Shown: piece after piece, positions 53,829-61,375 of the stretch
Numbering within the stretch: position 1 is the stretch's first letter
Layout of the letters: each line of letters starts with the position of its first letter
Source of the DNA: Sphingomonas sp.
GTDB lineage: Bacteria; Pseudomonadota; Alphaproteobacteria; Sphingomonadales; Sphingomonadaceae
DNA: 64,000 bases
Assembly (NCBI RefSeq): GCF_017304615.1
Contig: NZ_JAFKLZ010000001.1
Coordinates: 1,386,570-1,450,569 of the forward strand
Reading direction: 5' to 3'
The notes under the pieces: generated by a model
Databases searched by the model: none
What the model was told of the DNA's origin: nothing
Seen by the model: the letters and a program-made list of their open reading frames with translations, nothing else
Translations under genes and position numbers: made by a program

Positions 53829-54236
53829 ATGAACAAGCTTATCACCGCCCTCGTCGCTGGCGCCACGCTCGTCGCGGGCATTGCTGCCATCCCTGCTGAG
53901 GCGCAGCGCCGCGGCGGCTCGATCTCGGTCCAGGGTTCGGCCGGCCGGGGCGGCACGCTCTCGCGCAGCGTCAATCGCCAGCCGGGCAGCAGCACGGTCA
54001 CGCGCGGCATCCAGACCAATTCGGGCCGTGGCGCGACGACGACGCGCGGCGGCAGCTGGGCCAACGGCACCTATAGCGGCGGCAAGACGACCACGCTGAA
54101 CAACGGCACGGCGTTCGGCCGCTCTACGACCGCAACCGCCAACGGCAACGGCTCGGGCAGTTTCTCGTCGACCGTCACTGGCCCTGGCGGCCAGTCGGGA
54201 ACCGTTTCGGGCACCGTGACCAAGACCCCCCAATAA
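53829..54236 (+). CDS. Secreted Gly/Ser/Thr-rich protein
   Basis: 135 residues. Signal peptide ending AEAQ, then a low-complexity mature part of Gly, Ser, Thr, Asn and Arg with a repeating polar pattern, no Cys and no transmembrane segment. It may be an exported structural or envelope protein. Divergent from a two-component system that may control it. A strong terminator follows. No family recognized. Confidence 0.75.
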   Translation: MNKLITALVAGATLVAGIAAIPAEAQRRGGSISVQGSAGRGGTLSRSVNRQPGSSTVTRGIQTNSGRGATTTRGGSWANGTYSGGKTTTLNNGTAFGRSTTATANGNGSGSFSSTVTGPGGQSGTVSGTVTKTPQ

Positions 54237-54250
54237 GGTCGCCCGATCTC

Positions 54251-54302
54251 GGACTCGGCGGCAGCAAGTGCCCTCTATCGCAGCCGCCGGGTCCGTTTTT
54301 TC
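54251..54302 (+). terminator. Rho-independent terminator
   Basis: GGACTCGGCGGC / GCCGCCGGGTCC (12-bp stem with one G-T pair) and a 20-nt loop, followed by GTTTTTTC. Ends the Gly/Thr-rich transcript. Confidence 0.88.
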
Positions 54303-54320
54303 TTTCAAGTGGTGAGTGAG

Positions 54321-54722
54321 ATGAAAAAGTATCCTCTTTTTGTCGCCGCCGTCATGCTGGCCGCACCCGCCTTGGCGCAGGACGTCATGGCCGCAGACGC
54401 CAATCACGACGGTAAAATCACGCGGGCCGAATTCGCCGCGGCACGGCTCGCCAACTTCAACCGGCTCGATCGCAACGGAGACGGAGTCGTCAGTCAGGCC
54501 GATACCCCCACGATCGCTCGTCTCCGGCCCCAGATCCAGGCTTCCTTCCAGCAGTTTATCGCCATGGCGGACCTCAATCATGATGGCCAGGTGACCCGCG
54601 ACGAACTGGCCAACGCCCCGATGCCGGTGTTCGATCGCGCCGACGTCAATCATGACGGCGTGATCGACGCCAGCGAGATGCCGGCGTTCCGCGCCGCGCT
54701 CGCCCAGATGCGGGGGCAGTGA
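54321..54722 (+). CDS. Secreted EF-hand protein (four calcium-binding loops)
   Basis: 133 residues. Signal peptide ending ALAQ, then four EF-hand loops in two pairs: DANHDGKITRAE, DRNGDGVVSQAD, DLNHDGQVTRDE and DVNHDGVIDASE. All have Asp at 1, 3 and 5 and Gly at 6, so calcium binding is likely. Acts in the periplasm. Start at 54321 begins a normal signal peptide; ATG four codons earlier is possible. One base separates it from the sterol-desaturase-like gene, so they are an operon. Confidence 0.9.
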   Translation: MKKYPLFVAAVMLAAPALAQDVMAADANHDGKITRAEFAAARLANFNRLDRNGDGVVSQADTPTIARLRPQIQASFQQFIAMADLNHDGQVTRDELANAPMPVFDRADVNHDGVIDASEMPAFRAALAQMRGQ

Positions 54723-54723
54723 G

Positions 54724-55593
54724 ATGGACGAGCTCCTCGCCAAATCGCCGCTCTGGCTCGTTGTCGTGCTCGCCATGGTGCTCGTCGAACTGGTGTGGCG
54801 GGTGCGCGAGGGGCATGGATATGACCGGCGCACCGCGCTGACCACGCTTGGCCTCGTCGCGGGCAATGTCCCCGCCGCCGCGCTAAACGCGGTGGTGCTG
54901 GGCGCGATTTATTCGCTCGCATGGAAGGCGACCCCCATCCATCTGCCGCTAAACGACTGGAAGACCTGGGTTGCTGGCTTTGTCGCGGTCGAGTTCGCCT
55001 ATTACTGGTTTCATCGCGCCAGCCACCGCGTGCGCTGGCTGTGGGCGAGCCATGCCGTCCATCATTCGGCCGAGCAGATGACCCTCCTGTCGTCGCTGCG
55101 GCTGGGCTGGACAAACCTGCTATCGGCGGGCTGGCTATTCTATGTTCCCCTGATCCTGGCCGGATTCGATCCCAAGCTAGTCGTGCTGCTGCTCGTGCTC
55201 GACTTGCGCTACCAGTTTTTTCTCCACACCGAGGCGAAGATTTCGCTCGGACCGCTCGAGTGGCTGCTCAATTCGCCATCGCATCATCGCGTCCATCACG
55301 GCCGCAATGACGCTTATCTCGATTGCAACTATGGCGGCGTCCTGATCGTCTTTGACCGGTTGTTCGGCACCTTTCGCGCCGAGCGCGCGGAAGAGCCTGT
55401 CGAATACGGCCTTAAGGGTCGCACCGCGGACTCCAACCCGTTCAAGCTGGTATGGCGCGAATGGGCTGACCTATTCGCAGCAATGCGCATGGCCGGCGGC
55501 CCGCGCGGCGCTATTCGGGTAGCCCTGTCGCCACCGGGGACGGCAATGCCAGTGAAGAGTCCATTGGGTAATCTCTCGATCGAGCAACGGTAG
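54724..55593 (+). CDS. Sterol desaturase / fatty-acid hydroxylase family membrane protein
   Basis: 289 residues with four to five transmembrane helices and the three histidine boxes of di-iron membrane hydroxylases: HRASH, HAVHHS and HHRVHHG. Uses oxygen to hydroxylate or desaturate a lipid; substrate unknown (carotenoid, sterol-like or fatty acid). Cotranscribed with the EF-hand protein. Confidence 0.9.
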   Translation: MDELLAKSPLWLVVVLAMVLVELVWRVREGHGYDRRTALTTLGLVAGNVPAAALNAVVLGAIYSLAWKATPIHLPLNDWKTWVAGFVAVEFAYYWFHRASHRVRWLWASHAVHHSAEQMTLLSSLRLGWTNLLSAGWLFYVPLILAGFDPKLVVLLLVLDLRYQFFLHTEAKISLGPLEWLLNSPSHHRVHHGRNDAYLDCNYGGVLIVFDRLFGTFRAERAEEPVEYGLKGRTADSNPFKLVWREWADLFAAMRMAGGPRGAIRVALSPPGTAMPVKSPLGNLSIEQR

Positions 55594-56041
55594 CGAGGAG
55601 CAAGAGCAATCCATGCGCTGCATTAGTCAGCAGGGTTTCGATCGCCCTCAAGCCAGCAGCATGAACGAACGGCTACTTTCGGGAATGTAACGAGCAGGGC
55701 GAACGTCCGTTGATAGGGCGCTCCGTCGCCAATCGGGCGGGCAAGATCCAAGCTCGGCCTGCAAGGCTACGCGTCGGAGTTTAACGGGGGGGCTCACTGC
55801 GTGGCCAATTCTCGCGAGTAGCACACGGTCTGTGAGGACCAGCCGAAAAACGGCTCGCTTCGGAACGCAGCACATCGAACGAGTTTACGGCCGGTGCGAA
55901 GGGCATGCGGCGCAGGAGCGTTGTGGTCAGTGGGAGTCACCGCGGACAACGGAGATCAAATTTTAACCCGCCGATTGCGAGCGATTCGACAATCGGCGTC
56001 CGCAAGGGACCGACCGACAAAGTGCGATGGAGCATCGATAC
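55594..56041. other. Gene-free stretch
   Basis: About 450 bp between the desaturase-like gene and the next lipoprotein. A 75-codon minus-strand frame (55648-55875) is open but lacks a ribosome site and any recognizable family, and codon bias is weak. I see no tRNA, hairpin terminator or repeat here. Confidence 0.5.
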
Positions 56042-57145
56042 ATGAACTTGGCCGGCCAAATTCGGCGCGAAAGGTCCGAAGGTACCCGAAAACGTCCGGC
56101 ATTCATGACACCGCTATTGATGCTCGGCTTGGCGGCCTGCGGCGATGGAGGCGCATCCACGCCAACTCCGACTCCGGCTCCCGTCCCCACGCCGACCCCT
56201 AGCCCATCTCCGACACCCACCCCTACTCCAAGCTCCACGCCGGTGAGTATGGACCAGCGCATCAGCGCGGCCACGTCCACGGCACGGAGCACGACAAACA
56301 ATTGCGACGGCATCCGGCCCTTCTATTGGGAAGTCGGGGACAAGACGCAGCGCTTGGCGTCCGACTCCGTTCAGTCCGGCGGCGGATCGCCCGTTTATAC
56401 CGCGACGACGATCATGAGCATCGCATCGGCGTCAAAGTGGATCTATGCCGCTTACGTTGTCCAGCGCCGCCAGGGCCGACTGACTGACGACGACATCAAA
56501 TTCCTGACGTTTCGCAGCGGCTACACGAACTTTTCAAATTGCCTGCCGGGCCAGACCGTGGATGATTGTGTCGCGTACCAACAGAATGGCACGTATTCGG
56601 CGTTCACTGACGGCAAGTTCTCCTACGGCGGCGGGCATATGGAAAAGCACGCCAGCCTCATCGGACTGGGCGCGTTGAACAATGCGGGCCTGGCCGCGGA
56701 AATTCGGTCACAGCTCGGTACGGAGATCAGTCTTGGCTATAGCCAGCCGCAATTGGCCGGCGGCATTTACACCAATGCAGATGCCTATGCGGCATTTTTG
56801 CGCAGAATCCTGACCGGATCCTTGTTGATGAACGCGGCGCTCGGCACCAATGCCGTCTGCACCAATCCGACGACGTGCCCAGCGGGTACGGCCGTCAACA
56901 CGCCAATTCCGACAACGGAAAGCTATCACTATTCGATCGGGCACTGGGTCGAGGACGATCCCGTCAACGGCGACGGCGCATTCAGCAGCGCAGGGGCGTT
57001 CGGGTTCTATCCTTGGATCGACGCTTCGAAGAGCTGGTACGGCATCGTCGCACGCGAGGATGCAACCGGGACCGGAAGCGGCTTTGCGTCTGCGCAATGC
57101 GGCCAACTTATTCGTAAGGCGTGGATCACCGGTGTCGCGCAATGA
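56042..57145 (+). CDS. Serine-hydrolase-like lipoprotein with Pro/Thr-rich linker
   Basis: 367 residues from ATG 56042 (GGAG 8 nt upstream); the ATG at 56105 is the alternative. Signal with lipobox GLAAC, then about 30 residues of Pro/Thr/Ser repeats as a tether. The catalytic-like domain has SxxK in SIASASKWIYA, four or more Cys that may pair, and GAFGFYPWIDASKSWYG near the end. These two blocks closely match the hydrolase at 44.7 kb (PIASASKWLTG and GAFGWLPWIDRKHGYYG), so they are paralogs. Substrate unknown. Confidence 0.75.
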   Translation: MNLAGQIRRERSEGTRKRPAFMTPLLMLGLAACGDGGASTPTPTPAPVPTPTPSPSPTPTPTPSSTPVSMDQRISAATSTARSTTNNCDGIRPFYWEVGDKTQRLASDSVQSGGGSPVYTATTIMSIASASKWIYAAYVVQRRQGRLTDDDIKFLTFRSGYTNFSNCLPGQTVDDCVAYQQNGTYSAFTDGKFSYGGGHMEKHASLIGLGALNNAGLAAEIRSQLGTEISLGYSQPQLAGGIYTNADAYAAFLRRILTGSLLMNAALGTNAVCTNPTTCPAGTAVNTPIPTTESYHYSIGHWVEDDPVNGDGAFSSAGAFGFYPWIDASKSWYGIVAREDATGTGSGFASAQCGQLIRKAWITGVAQ

Positions 57146-57372
57146 CCGACGCACTCGAAATTGTGCCTTAACCGGTCAATCGCAATGACCGCTTTGAGTC
57201 GAGCCGAAAGTGAACCGAACGACGGGATTTGGGGCGCCTTGCTGACGGTCAGTTAAGCTTTCCAATTGCGAACGTGCGCGACTCAACCTGCTAGAGTGTT
57301 TGCGGAGCGCATGCCTTAATAGGCTCCTCGCTCGTTGAGGGCGTCCCGCTAAGTTTCCTTTGCGCGAAATAC

Positions 57373-57400
57373 AAAAAAGGGGGCGGAGAAGACGCCCCCT
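57373..57400 (-). terminator. Rho-independent terminator for darcynin gene
   Basis: Read on the minus strand: GGGGGCG / CGCCCCC stem (7 bp), 7-nt loop, then TTTTTT. It lies 8 nt after the darcynin stop. Confidence 0.88.
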
Positions 57401-57407
57401 CCCCTGG

Positions 57408-57770
57408 TCAGACAGTTATAGCCGGACGATCATAGTTTTTGGCATAGGCGTTTTCCACACCCGTCAATATCTCCGCGATTTCGAAATAGCGGTCCCAGAA
57501 GGCCGTTTCCCGAAGGTCCTCCACCAGTAGCTGGTAGGAATGATGGTCCGCCGCGTCCCACATCCAGATGTCGGTGACGCGCGTGGAATAGAACTCCACG
57601 TCAAAAAAGCGCAGCGAGACGTTGGCCGCGTGCTTCTTAAGGATCGGCGTGAAATGCTCGGCCAGAAGCTCGAAGCGACGATCGACGGGGAAGCCGAGCC
57701 ATTCAGGCGAAGTCTTGACCAGCATGAAGACGGTGACGGTGGGTTTGAAGGGCGATTGTGGAGAAGTCAT
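57408..57770 (-). CDS. Darcynin family protein
   Basis: 120 residues, soluble alpha/beta. FMLVKTSPEWLGFPVDRRF, key part LVKTSPEWL, and ETAFWDRYFEIAEILTGVENAYA, key part FWDRYFEIAEIL, are characteristic of darcynins, small proteins of unknown biochemistry found in antibiotic-related contexts. AAGGA precedes the ATG at 57770. Divergent from a TetR repressor with a long dyad between them. Confidence 0.88.
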   Translation of the reverse strand: MTSPQSPFKPTVTVFMLVKTSPEWLGFPVDRRFELLAEHFTPILKKHAANVSLRFFDVEFYSTRVTDIWMWDAADHHSYQLLVEDLRETAFWDRYFEIAEILTGVENAYAKNYDRPAITV

Positions 57771-57803
57771 TGTGTGTCCTTGCATCATCGTTTGCAGGAC
57801 GTA

Positions 57804-57841
57804 GAATGCGAGCATAATCTCACATCTGGCTACTCGCATTC
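57804..57841. promoter_or_regulatory. GAATGCGAG-N20-CTCGCATTC operator
   Basis: Perfect 9-bp inverted repeat in the 76-bp gap between darcynin and the divergent TetR gene, ending 5 bp before the tetR start. A strong candidate TetR operator controlling both genes. Confidence 0.72.
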
Positions 57842-57846
57842 GATTG

Positions 57847-58491
57847 ATGGACGAGACGACGACCTTGCAGCGCCCCCGCCCCCGGAAGATCCCGCGCCAA
57901 GGCCGTTCCGCCGAGACGGTGCGGGCGATCGTTGAGGCAACGGCTCGCATTCTGGAACAGGGCGGACACGGTGCGCTCACCACCAATGCGGTCGCCGAGC
58001 GCGCGGGCGTCAGCATCGGCTCGCTCTACCAATATTTTCCCGGCAAGGAGGCGCTGATCGGGGCGTTGATCGTGCGCGAAACATCGCTGCTGATCACTGA
58101 GTGCGAGGCGGCAGTCGCTGGCGCGAATGGTCGAGCTGCATTGAAAAGGTTGATCGGATCGGCGGTTAACCACCAACTTCGCCGTCCTGCGCTAGCTAGG
58201 CTGTTGGATCTGGAAGAGGCACGACTGCCGTTCGACGCAGATACCCAGCGCGTTACCCGCCGGCTGCACTCGATCCTGTTCTCCGTCCTGTCGCGCGCCG
58301 ATCTCCCACAGCAGCCCGACCCTGCTTTGGCCTCGCAGGACGTGTTGGCGATCATCAAGGGCATGGTGGACGCGGCCGGAGAACGTGGCGAACATGATCG
58401 GGACGCTCTTGGTTCGCGCGTGGAACGGGCCGTCTACGGTTACCTGGACAATGCCGCCGAGCGATTTGACAATCATGCCGCCGACGGCTGA
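57847..58491 (+). CDS. TetR/AcrR-family regulator
   Basis: 214 residues. N-terminal HTH with ATARILEQGGHGALTTNAVAERAGVSIGSLYQYFPGKEAL, key part VAERAGVSIGSLYQYFPGKE; ligand domain follows. Probably represses the divergent darcynin gene and itself. Two adjacent ATGs; the second (57847) is used. Confidence 0.9.
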   Translation: MDETTTLQRPRPRKIPRQGRSAETVRAIVEATARILEQGGHGALTTNAVAERAGVSIGSLYQYFPGKEALIGALIVRETSLLITECEAAVAGANGRAALKRLIGSAVNHQLRRPALARLLDLEEARLPFDADTQRVTRRLHSILFSVLSRADLPQQPDPALASQDVLAIIKGMVDAAGERGEHDRDALGSRVERAVYGYLDNAAERFDNHAADG

Positions 58492-58550
58492 TCGCAACGG
58501 CTTTCCCAAAATTCGATCGTTTCGGCGATGGCGGCGCTATAAAGGGCCCG

Positions 58551-58748
58551 ATGACAGTCAGCCCGGCCCTCTCGGCGTCCTTGAACGCGATCGGCAACGT
58601 TATGGCCGGAGCGGATGATCCTTGGTGGATCATCGCGAGTGCAGCCGTTGCCCTTCACGGGGCCGATCCCGGCCATGTGGCCGACGTGGACGTCCTGTTG
58701 AGCATTCGCGACGCACGACGGTATTGTCAGACCTACGGGGCGTGGTAA
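58551..58748 (+). pseudogene. Nucleotidyltransferase fragment (N-terminal)
   Basis: 57 residues match the start of a small nucleotidyltransferase: DPWWIIASAAVALHGADPG, cut to its key part IIASAAVALHG, then VADVDVLLSIRDARR with the Dx-D pair. After ARR the frame loses sense and stops at 58748; the following bases give pieces in other frames, as after frameshifts. Probably a broken gene. It is separate from the intact nucleotidyltransferase at 59.1 kb. Confidence 0.6.
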
Positions 58749-58879
58749 GTTGTCGCGGCTGTCAGTGCTTGCGAACCCGTTCGGCTCGTTCCCGGATGTT
58801 CTCCTGGCTGGCCTCCTAAATGGAGGTCGGAACCAGAAAGCTCGACCGATACGCGCTTAGCCCTGTTACTCTGACAACA

Positions 58880-59077
58880 CCTGCGCGCAGCATATTTGGC
58901 ATGGAGCTGTTTCTCGACCGCGTCGTCATCTTCGGCGTCGATCCAGCCGAAAAGCTTGAGGAGCCTTGAATTGCCCGTCTGAAGCGCCCCGCGGCACCCC
59001 TGCAAGTTGGCCGCGCGGCCGATCTTCATGCGCCAGTCGGCACCATTCTCTGCGAGGATGAATAGACCGCCATCAGC
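58880..59077 (-). pseudogene. T5orf172/MUG113-type GIY-YIG-like fragment
   Basis: On the minus strand, GGLFILAENGADWRMKIGRAANLQ, key part MKIGRAANLQ, then LQTGNSRLLKLFGWIDAEDD and EKQLHAKYAARR match the T5orf172 domain (related to GIY-YIG nucleases). The start region has no initiator in frame after the neighbouring stop, and the conserved GEWF-type C-terminus is missing, so it looks truncated at both ends. Confidence 0.6.
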
Positions 59078-59083
59078 GGCGCT

Positions 59084-59839
59084 TCAGAGCTGGTAGGCGG
59101 CGCGCAAGCGCTCGACGACGACGACGCGCGTCATGGCGACACCGAACGCCTTGGGTTCGAAATCCTGCTCTTCGGCAAGTGCATTCGCGAACGTCGTCAT
59201 GTCGGTGCGAACGGTTGCCGGCAACTCATACTGCGCATCGGCGGCAAGGAGCTGAAGCAGTCGCGCCACATCGTTGCGGTGCTTCTTGATGTCCTTGTCG
59301 TCGACCCTGATCCCTTCCGCACGGCGCGCGATCATGTCGATCCAAGCGCGCGCCTTGAACGGGATGATCGCAGCTTCGTCGAGCACCGGTATCGCGTCTA
59401 CGATCCTGACCATCCCTTTGAGGAAGTCGTAATAGTCATTGTCGAGCAGGATCGCCGACAAGCTCGCGGCCTCTTCGTCGATCGGCAGCGGCGTCAGATG
59501 GCTGTCGTCGGCAAGTGTCAGGCCCTCCGGCTTGCGCGAAAACAGCTCAAGCATCGCGGGGTAATCGCGGCTGGCGGGCTTCTGGAAGCGATAGAGAACG
59601 CGCTTGCCCTCGCTTTGCTGGCGGACCTCATAGCCGCCCTCCTCGACAAATGCCCAGAAACGCTCGGCGAACGCAGCGTCGAGCGCTTCGACGATCAGCA
59701 CGATATCGAGATCCTTGGTCGCGCGGAAATCGAGACCGGCATCGGTCATCAACAAGTCGCTTGCAGCGCCGCCGATGAGGACGAATTGATGGTCGTGCCC
59801 TGCGAAATGCTCACGAAAACGGTTGATGCCGACTACCAT
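59084..59839 (-). CDS. AbiEii/DUF6036-type nucleotidyltransferase
   Basis: 251 residues. Polymerase-beta-like core: FVLIGGAASDLL (GG at 23-24) and TKDLDIVL (Asp43, Asp45), then FKARAWIDMIAR (Lys162) and KDIKKHRNDVARL, the usual C-terminal helix of AbiEii/DUF6036 toxins. Such enzymes can modify tRNA or proteins and act as toxins held by a winged-helix partner. Its ATG overlaps the partner's stop by 7 bp. All catalytic-type residues are intact. The toxin role is inferred from family and pairing. Confidence 0.85.
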   Translation of the reverse strand: MVVGINRFREHFAGHDHQFVLIGGAASDLLMTDAGLDFRATKDLDIVLIVEALDAAFAERFWAFVEEGGYEVRQQSEGKRVLYRFQKPASRDYPAMLELFSRKPEGLTLADDSHLTPLPIDEEAASLSAILLDNDYYDFLKGMVRIVDAIPVLDEAAIIPFKARAWIDMIARRAEGIRVDDKDIKKHRNDVARLLQLLAADAQYELPATVRTDMTTFANALAEEQDFEPKAFGVAMTRVVVVERLRAAYQL

Positions 59840-60867
59840 CCGAACTGTTCCAGTAATTGCTGTGCTGCCCGGGCTATACGCTCGTCCGGATGATGCCGCG
59901 TGCTCAAATGCAGCGAGATCGGATCGATCACGTCGTCGCGGGCGAGAGCGCGCGGATCGTAGCTCCACGTCTCCAGCTCGATCCGGTCGGTATCGTCGAA
60001 ATCGAACCCCTCGCGCAGCTGGAAATCCGATTGCGCGATCTTCCAGTGCGCAGCGGCGAGAGCACGCTGCGCGAAAGGCGGTTCGGCCAGCATAGTGTAA
60101 TGCGCCAGCGCGCTTTCGCCGGCGAATGGCGCAACATCCAGCGGCAAGGCGCCTCTTACCGTGCGCGTCTTGCGCACCGGCGACTGAAGTCGAGGTTCGA
60201 CTGCATGCCATAAATCGGCGCCCTCGAGAGTGAAGCGGAGCCATCGCTGACGGCCGACGATTTGCGGCACGGCGAGCTCCATCGCCTCGAGCTCGTCGAG
60301 GGCGCGGCTCACGCTCATGATCGCGACTTCGTATCGCGCGGCAAGCTCGGTCTGGCTGGCCTCGCGCGGCAAGCGGTTGAGGAGTGCGGCGATCGTCAGC
60401 AGCTGGGCCGTCGGGCCGAGATGGTCGCCGACGATCACGCGCGGCCTCGATGTGCGCTCGCGCAAATCGAGCAATGCTTCGGGAACGTAGAGCTGCGCAC
60501 CGGGCGCGACAAAACCGATATGACGGTCGACCATCTGGCGGCGGATCGCGGTGGAAACATGGTCGAGAAGAAGCAGGACCACGCGCACGCCCAGTTCGGC
60601 ACGCAAGATGTCGCGGTGCCTGATGAACTGGTGGGTTGCCCCGGAGCCGGGAACCTGCTCGCGGATCGCGACCAGCAGCAGGGGCTCGCCGTTCAGCTGC
60701 CCTCGCCACAAGCGGTATCGATCGAGAAGGAAATGAGGCAATCCGCGTGGCTCGGTGTGCATGAGCCCAAGCTGCATACCGAAAGCTTGCTGCACATAGG
60801 CGCCCGCTTCGAGGGCCAGAGCGTCCAGGGCGCTGTCGGATATATGACCTAACATTAGATGACGCAT
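59833..60867 (-). CDS. Winged-helix protein paired with nucleotidyltransferase (putative antitoxin)
   Basis: 344 residues. An N-terminal domain (1-140) has no motif I recognize, with YRLWRGQLNG and APGAQLYVPEALLDL; the winged-helix region (about 150-215) reads SQTELAARYEVAIMSVSRALDEL, key part LAARYEVAIMSVSRALDELE; a C-terminal domain (240-344) follows. Size and layout differ from classic AbiEi (about 200 residues, N-terminal wHTH), so this may be a distinct group. First gene of the operon; a 10-bp dyad covers its start codon, as in autoregulated toxin-antitoxin operons. Confidence 0.82.
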   Translation of the reverse strand: MRHLMLGHISDSALDALALEAGAYVQQAFGMQLGLMHTEPRGLPHFLLDRYRLWRGQLNGEPLLLVAIREQVPGSGATHQFIRHRDILRAELGVRVVLLLLDHVSTAIRRQMVDRHIGFVAPGAQLYVPEALLDLRERTSRPRVIVGDHLGPTAQLLTIAALLNRLPREASQTELAARYEVAIMSVSRALDELEAMELAVPQIVGRQRWLRFTLEGADLWHAVEPRLQSPVRKTRTVRGALPLDVAPFAGESALAHYTMLAEPPFAQRALAAAHWKIAQSDFQLREGFDFDDTDRIELETWSYDPRALARDDVIDPISLHLSTRHHPDERIARAAQQLLEQFGW

Positions 60868-60906
60868 TTAACACTGCCCCTGTTAAAAAACAATCTAGTG
60901 TTAAAT
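60866..60906 (-). promoter_or_regulatory. ATTTAACACT-N21-AGTGTTAAAT operator over the start codon
   Basis: A perfect 10-bp inverted repeat whose inner arm contains the ATG of the winged-helix gene. A further TTAACA half-site lies inside the spacer, and an AGGGGC ribosome site sits between the arms. Binding here would block both transcription and translation, typical of autoregulation. Confidence 0.75.
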
Positions 60907-60988
60907 AGCGTCGGGATATTCGACGGGCTTGGCGCCAAGCTTCCTCCCATCGCCAAATTTCATCGCAACCGTCGGGACAGCGAGGTCA

Positions 60989-61198
60989 GATAACCGGGCC
61001 GAGAACGCCCACCTGCCGTTCCGACGACGGGAGCGGGCGATGCTGCGGTTCAGGCGAATGCGAAGCTTACAAAAGTTCGCCTCGGTCCATGCCAACGTCC
61101 ACAATCACTTCGCTTCCGAACGCCATCTCGTCGATCGCCAGACCTACAAGGAACGCCGATCAGCCGCCCTGGCTGAGTGGGGTCAGCTAGCGAGCTAG
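60989..61198 (+). pseudogene. IS6-family transposase, 3' fragment
   Basis: DNRAENAHLPFRRRERAMLRF, cut to NRAENAHLPFRRRERAM, then HNHFASERHLVDRQTYKERRS and ALAEWGQL are the C-terminal part of IS6-family DDE transposases, including the final catalytic Glu region (NRAEN). The upstream three quarters are missing. It lies 80 bp from the winged-helix/nucleotidyltransferase operon. Confidence 0.82.
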
Positions 61199-61251
61199 GC
61201 CGCCAGCTTCAAAGACCCAACTGCATCGTGGAGAGAGCGTTTCGCGTTAGT

Positions 61252-61332
61252 CTGACAGCACCCAACGGCGAGATGGTCTGCCTTTGGCGAGAAGTCGATC
61301 ACGAGGGCGAAATCCTCGAGAGGGTACTGTGG
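61252..61332 (+). pseudogene. IS6-family transposase, central fragment
   Basis: EMVCLWREVDHEGEILE matches the middle of IS6-family transposases (WRAVDxDGxxLD). It occurs downstream of the C-terminal fragment, the wrong order for one copy, so it is probably a remnant of a second insertion or a rearrangement. Short, so confidence is limited. Confidence 0.5.
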
Positions 61333-61375
61333 GGGCGCTGGTTACAAAGGAACGCAGGTCCCGGAACAGCCTTCT

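Noticed and set aside
55648-55875. 75-codon minus-strand frame
   Set aside because: No ribosome site, no family, weak codon bias.
56156-56242. Periodic ACTCCGACTCC-like repeats, considered as a tandem repeat or CRISPR
   Set aside because: In-frame Pro/Thr/Ser codons forming the tether of the lipoprotein; no spacers.
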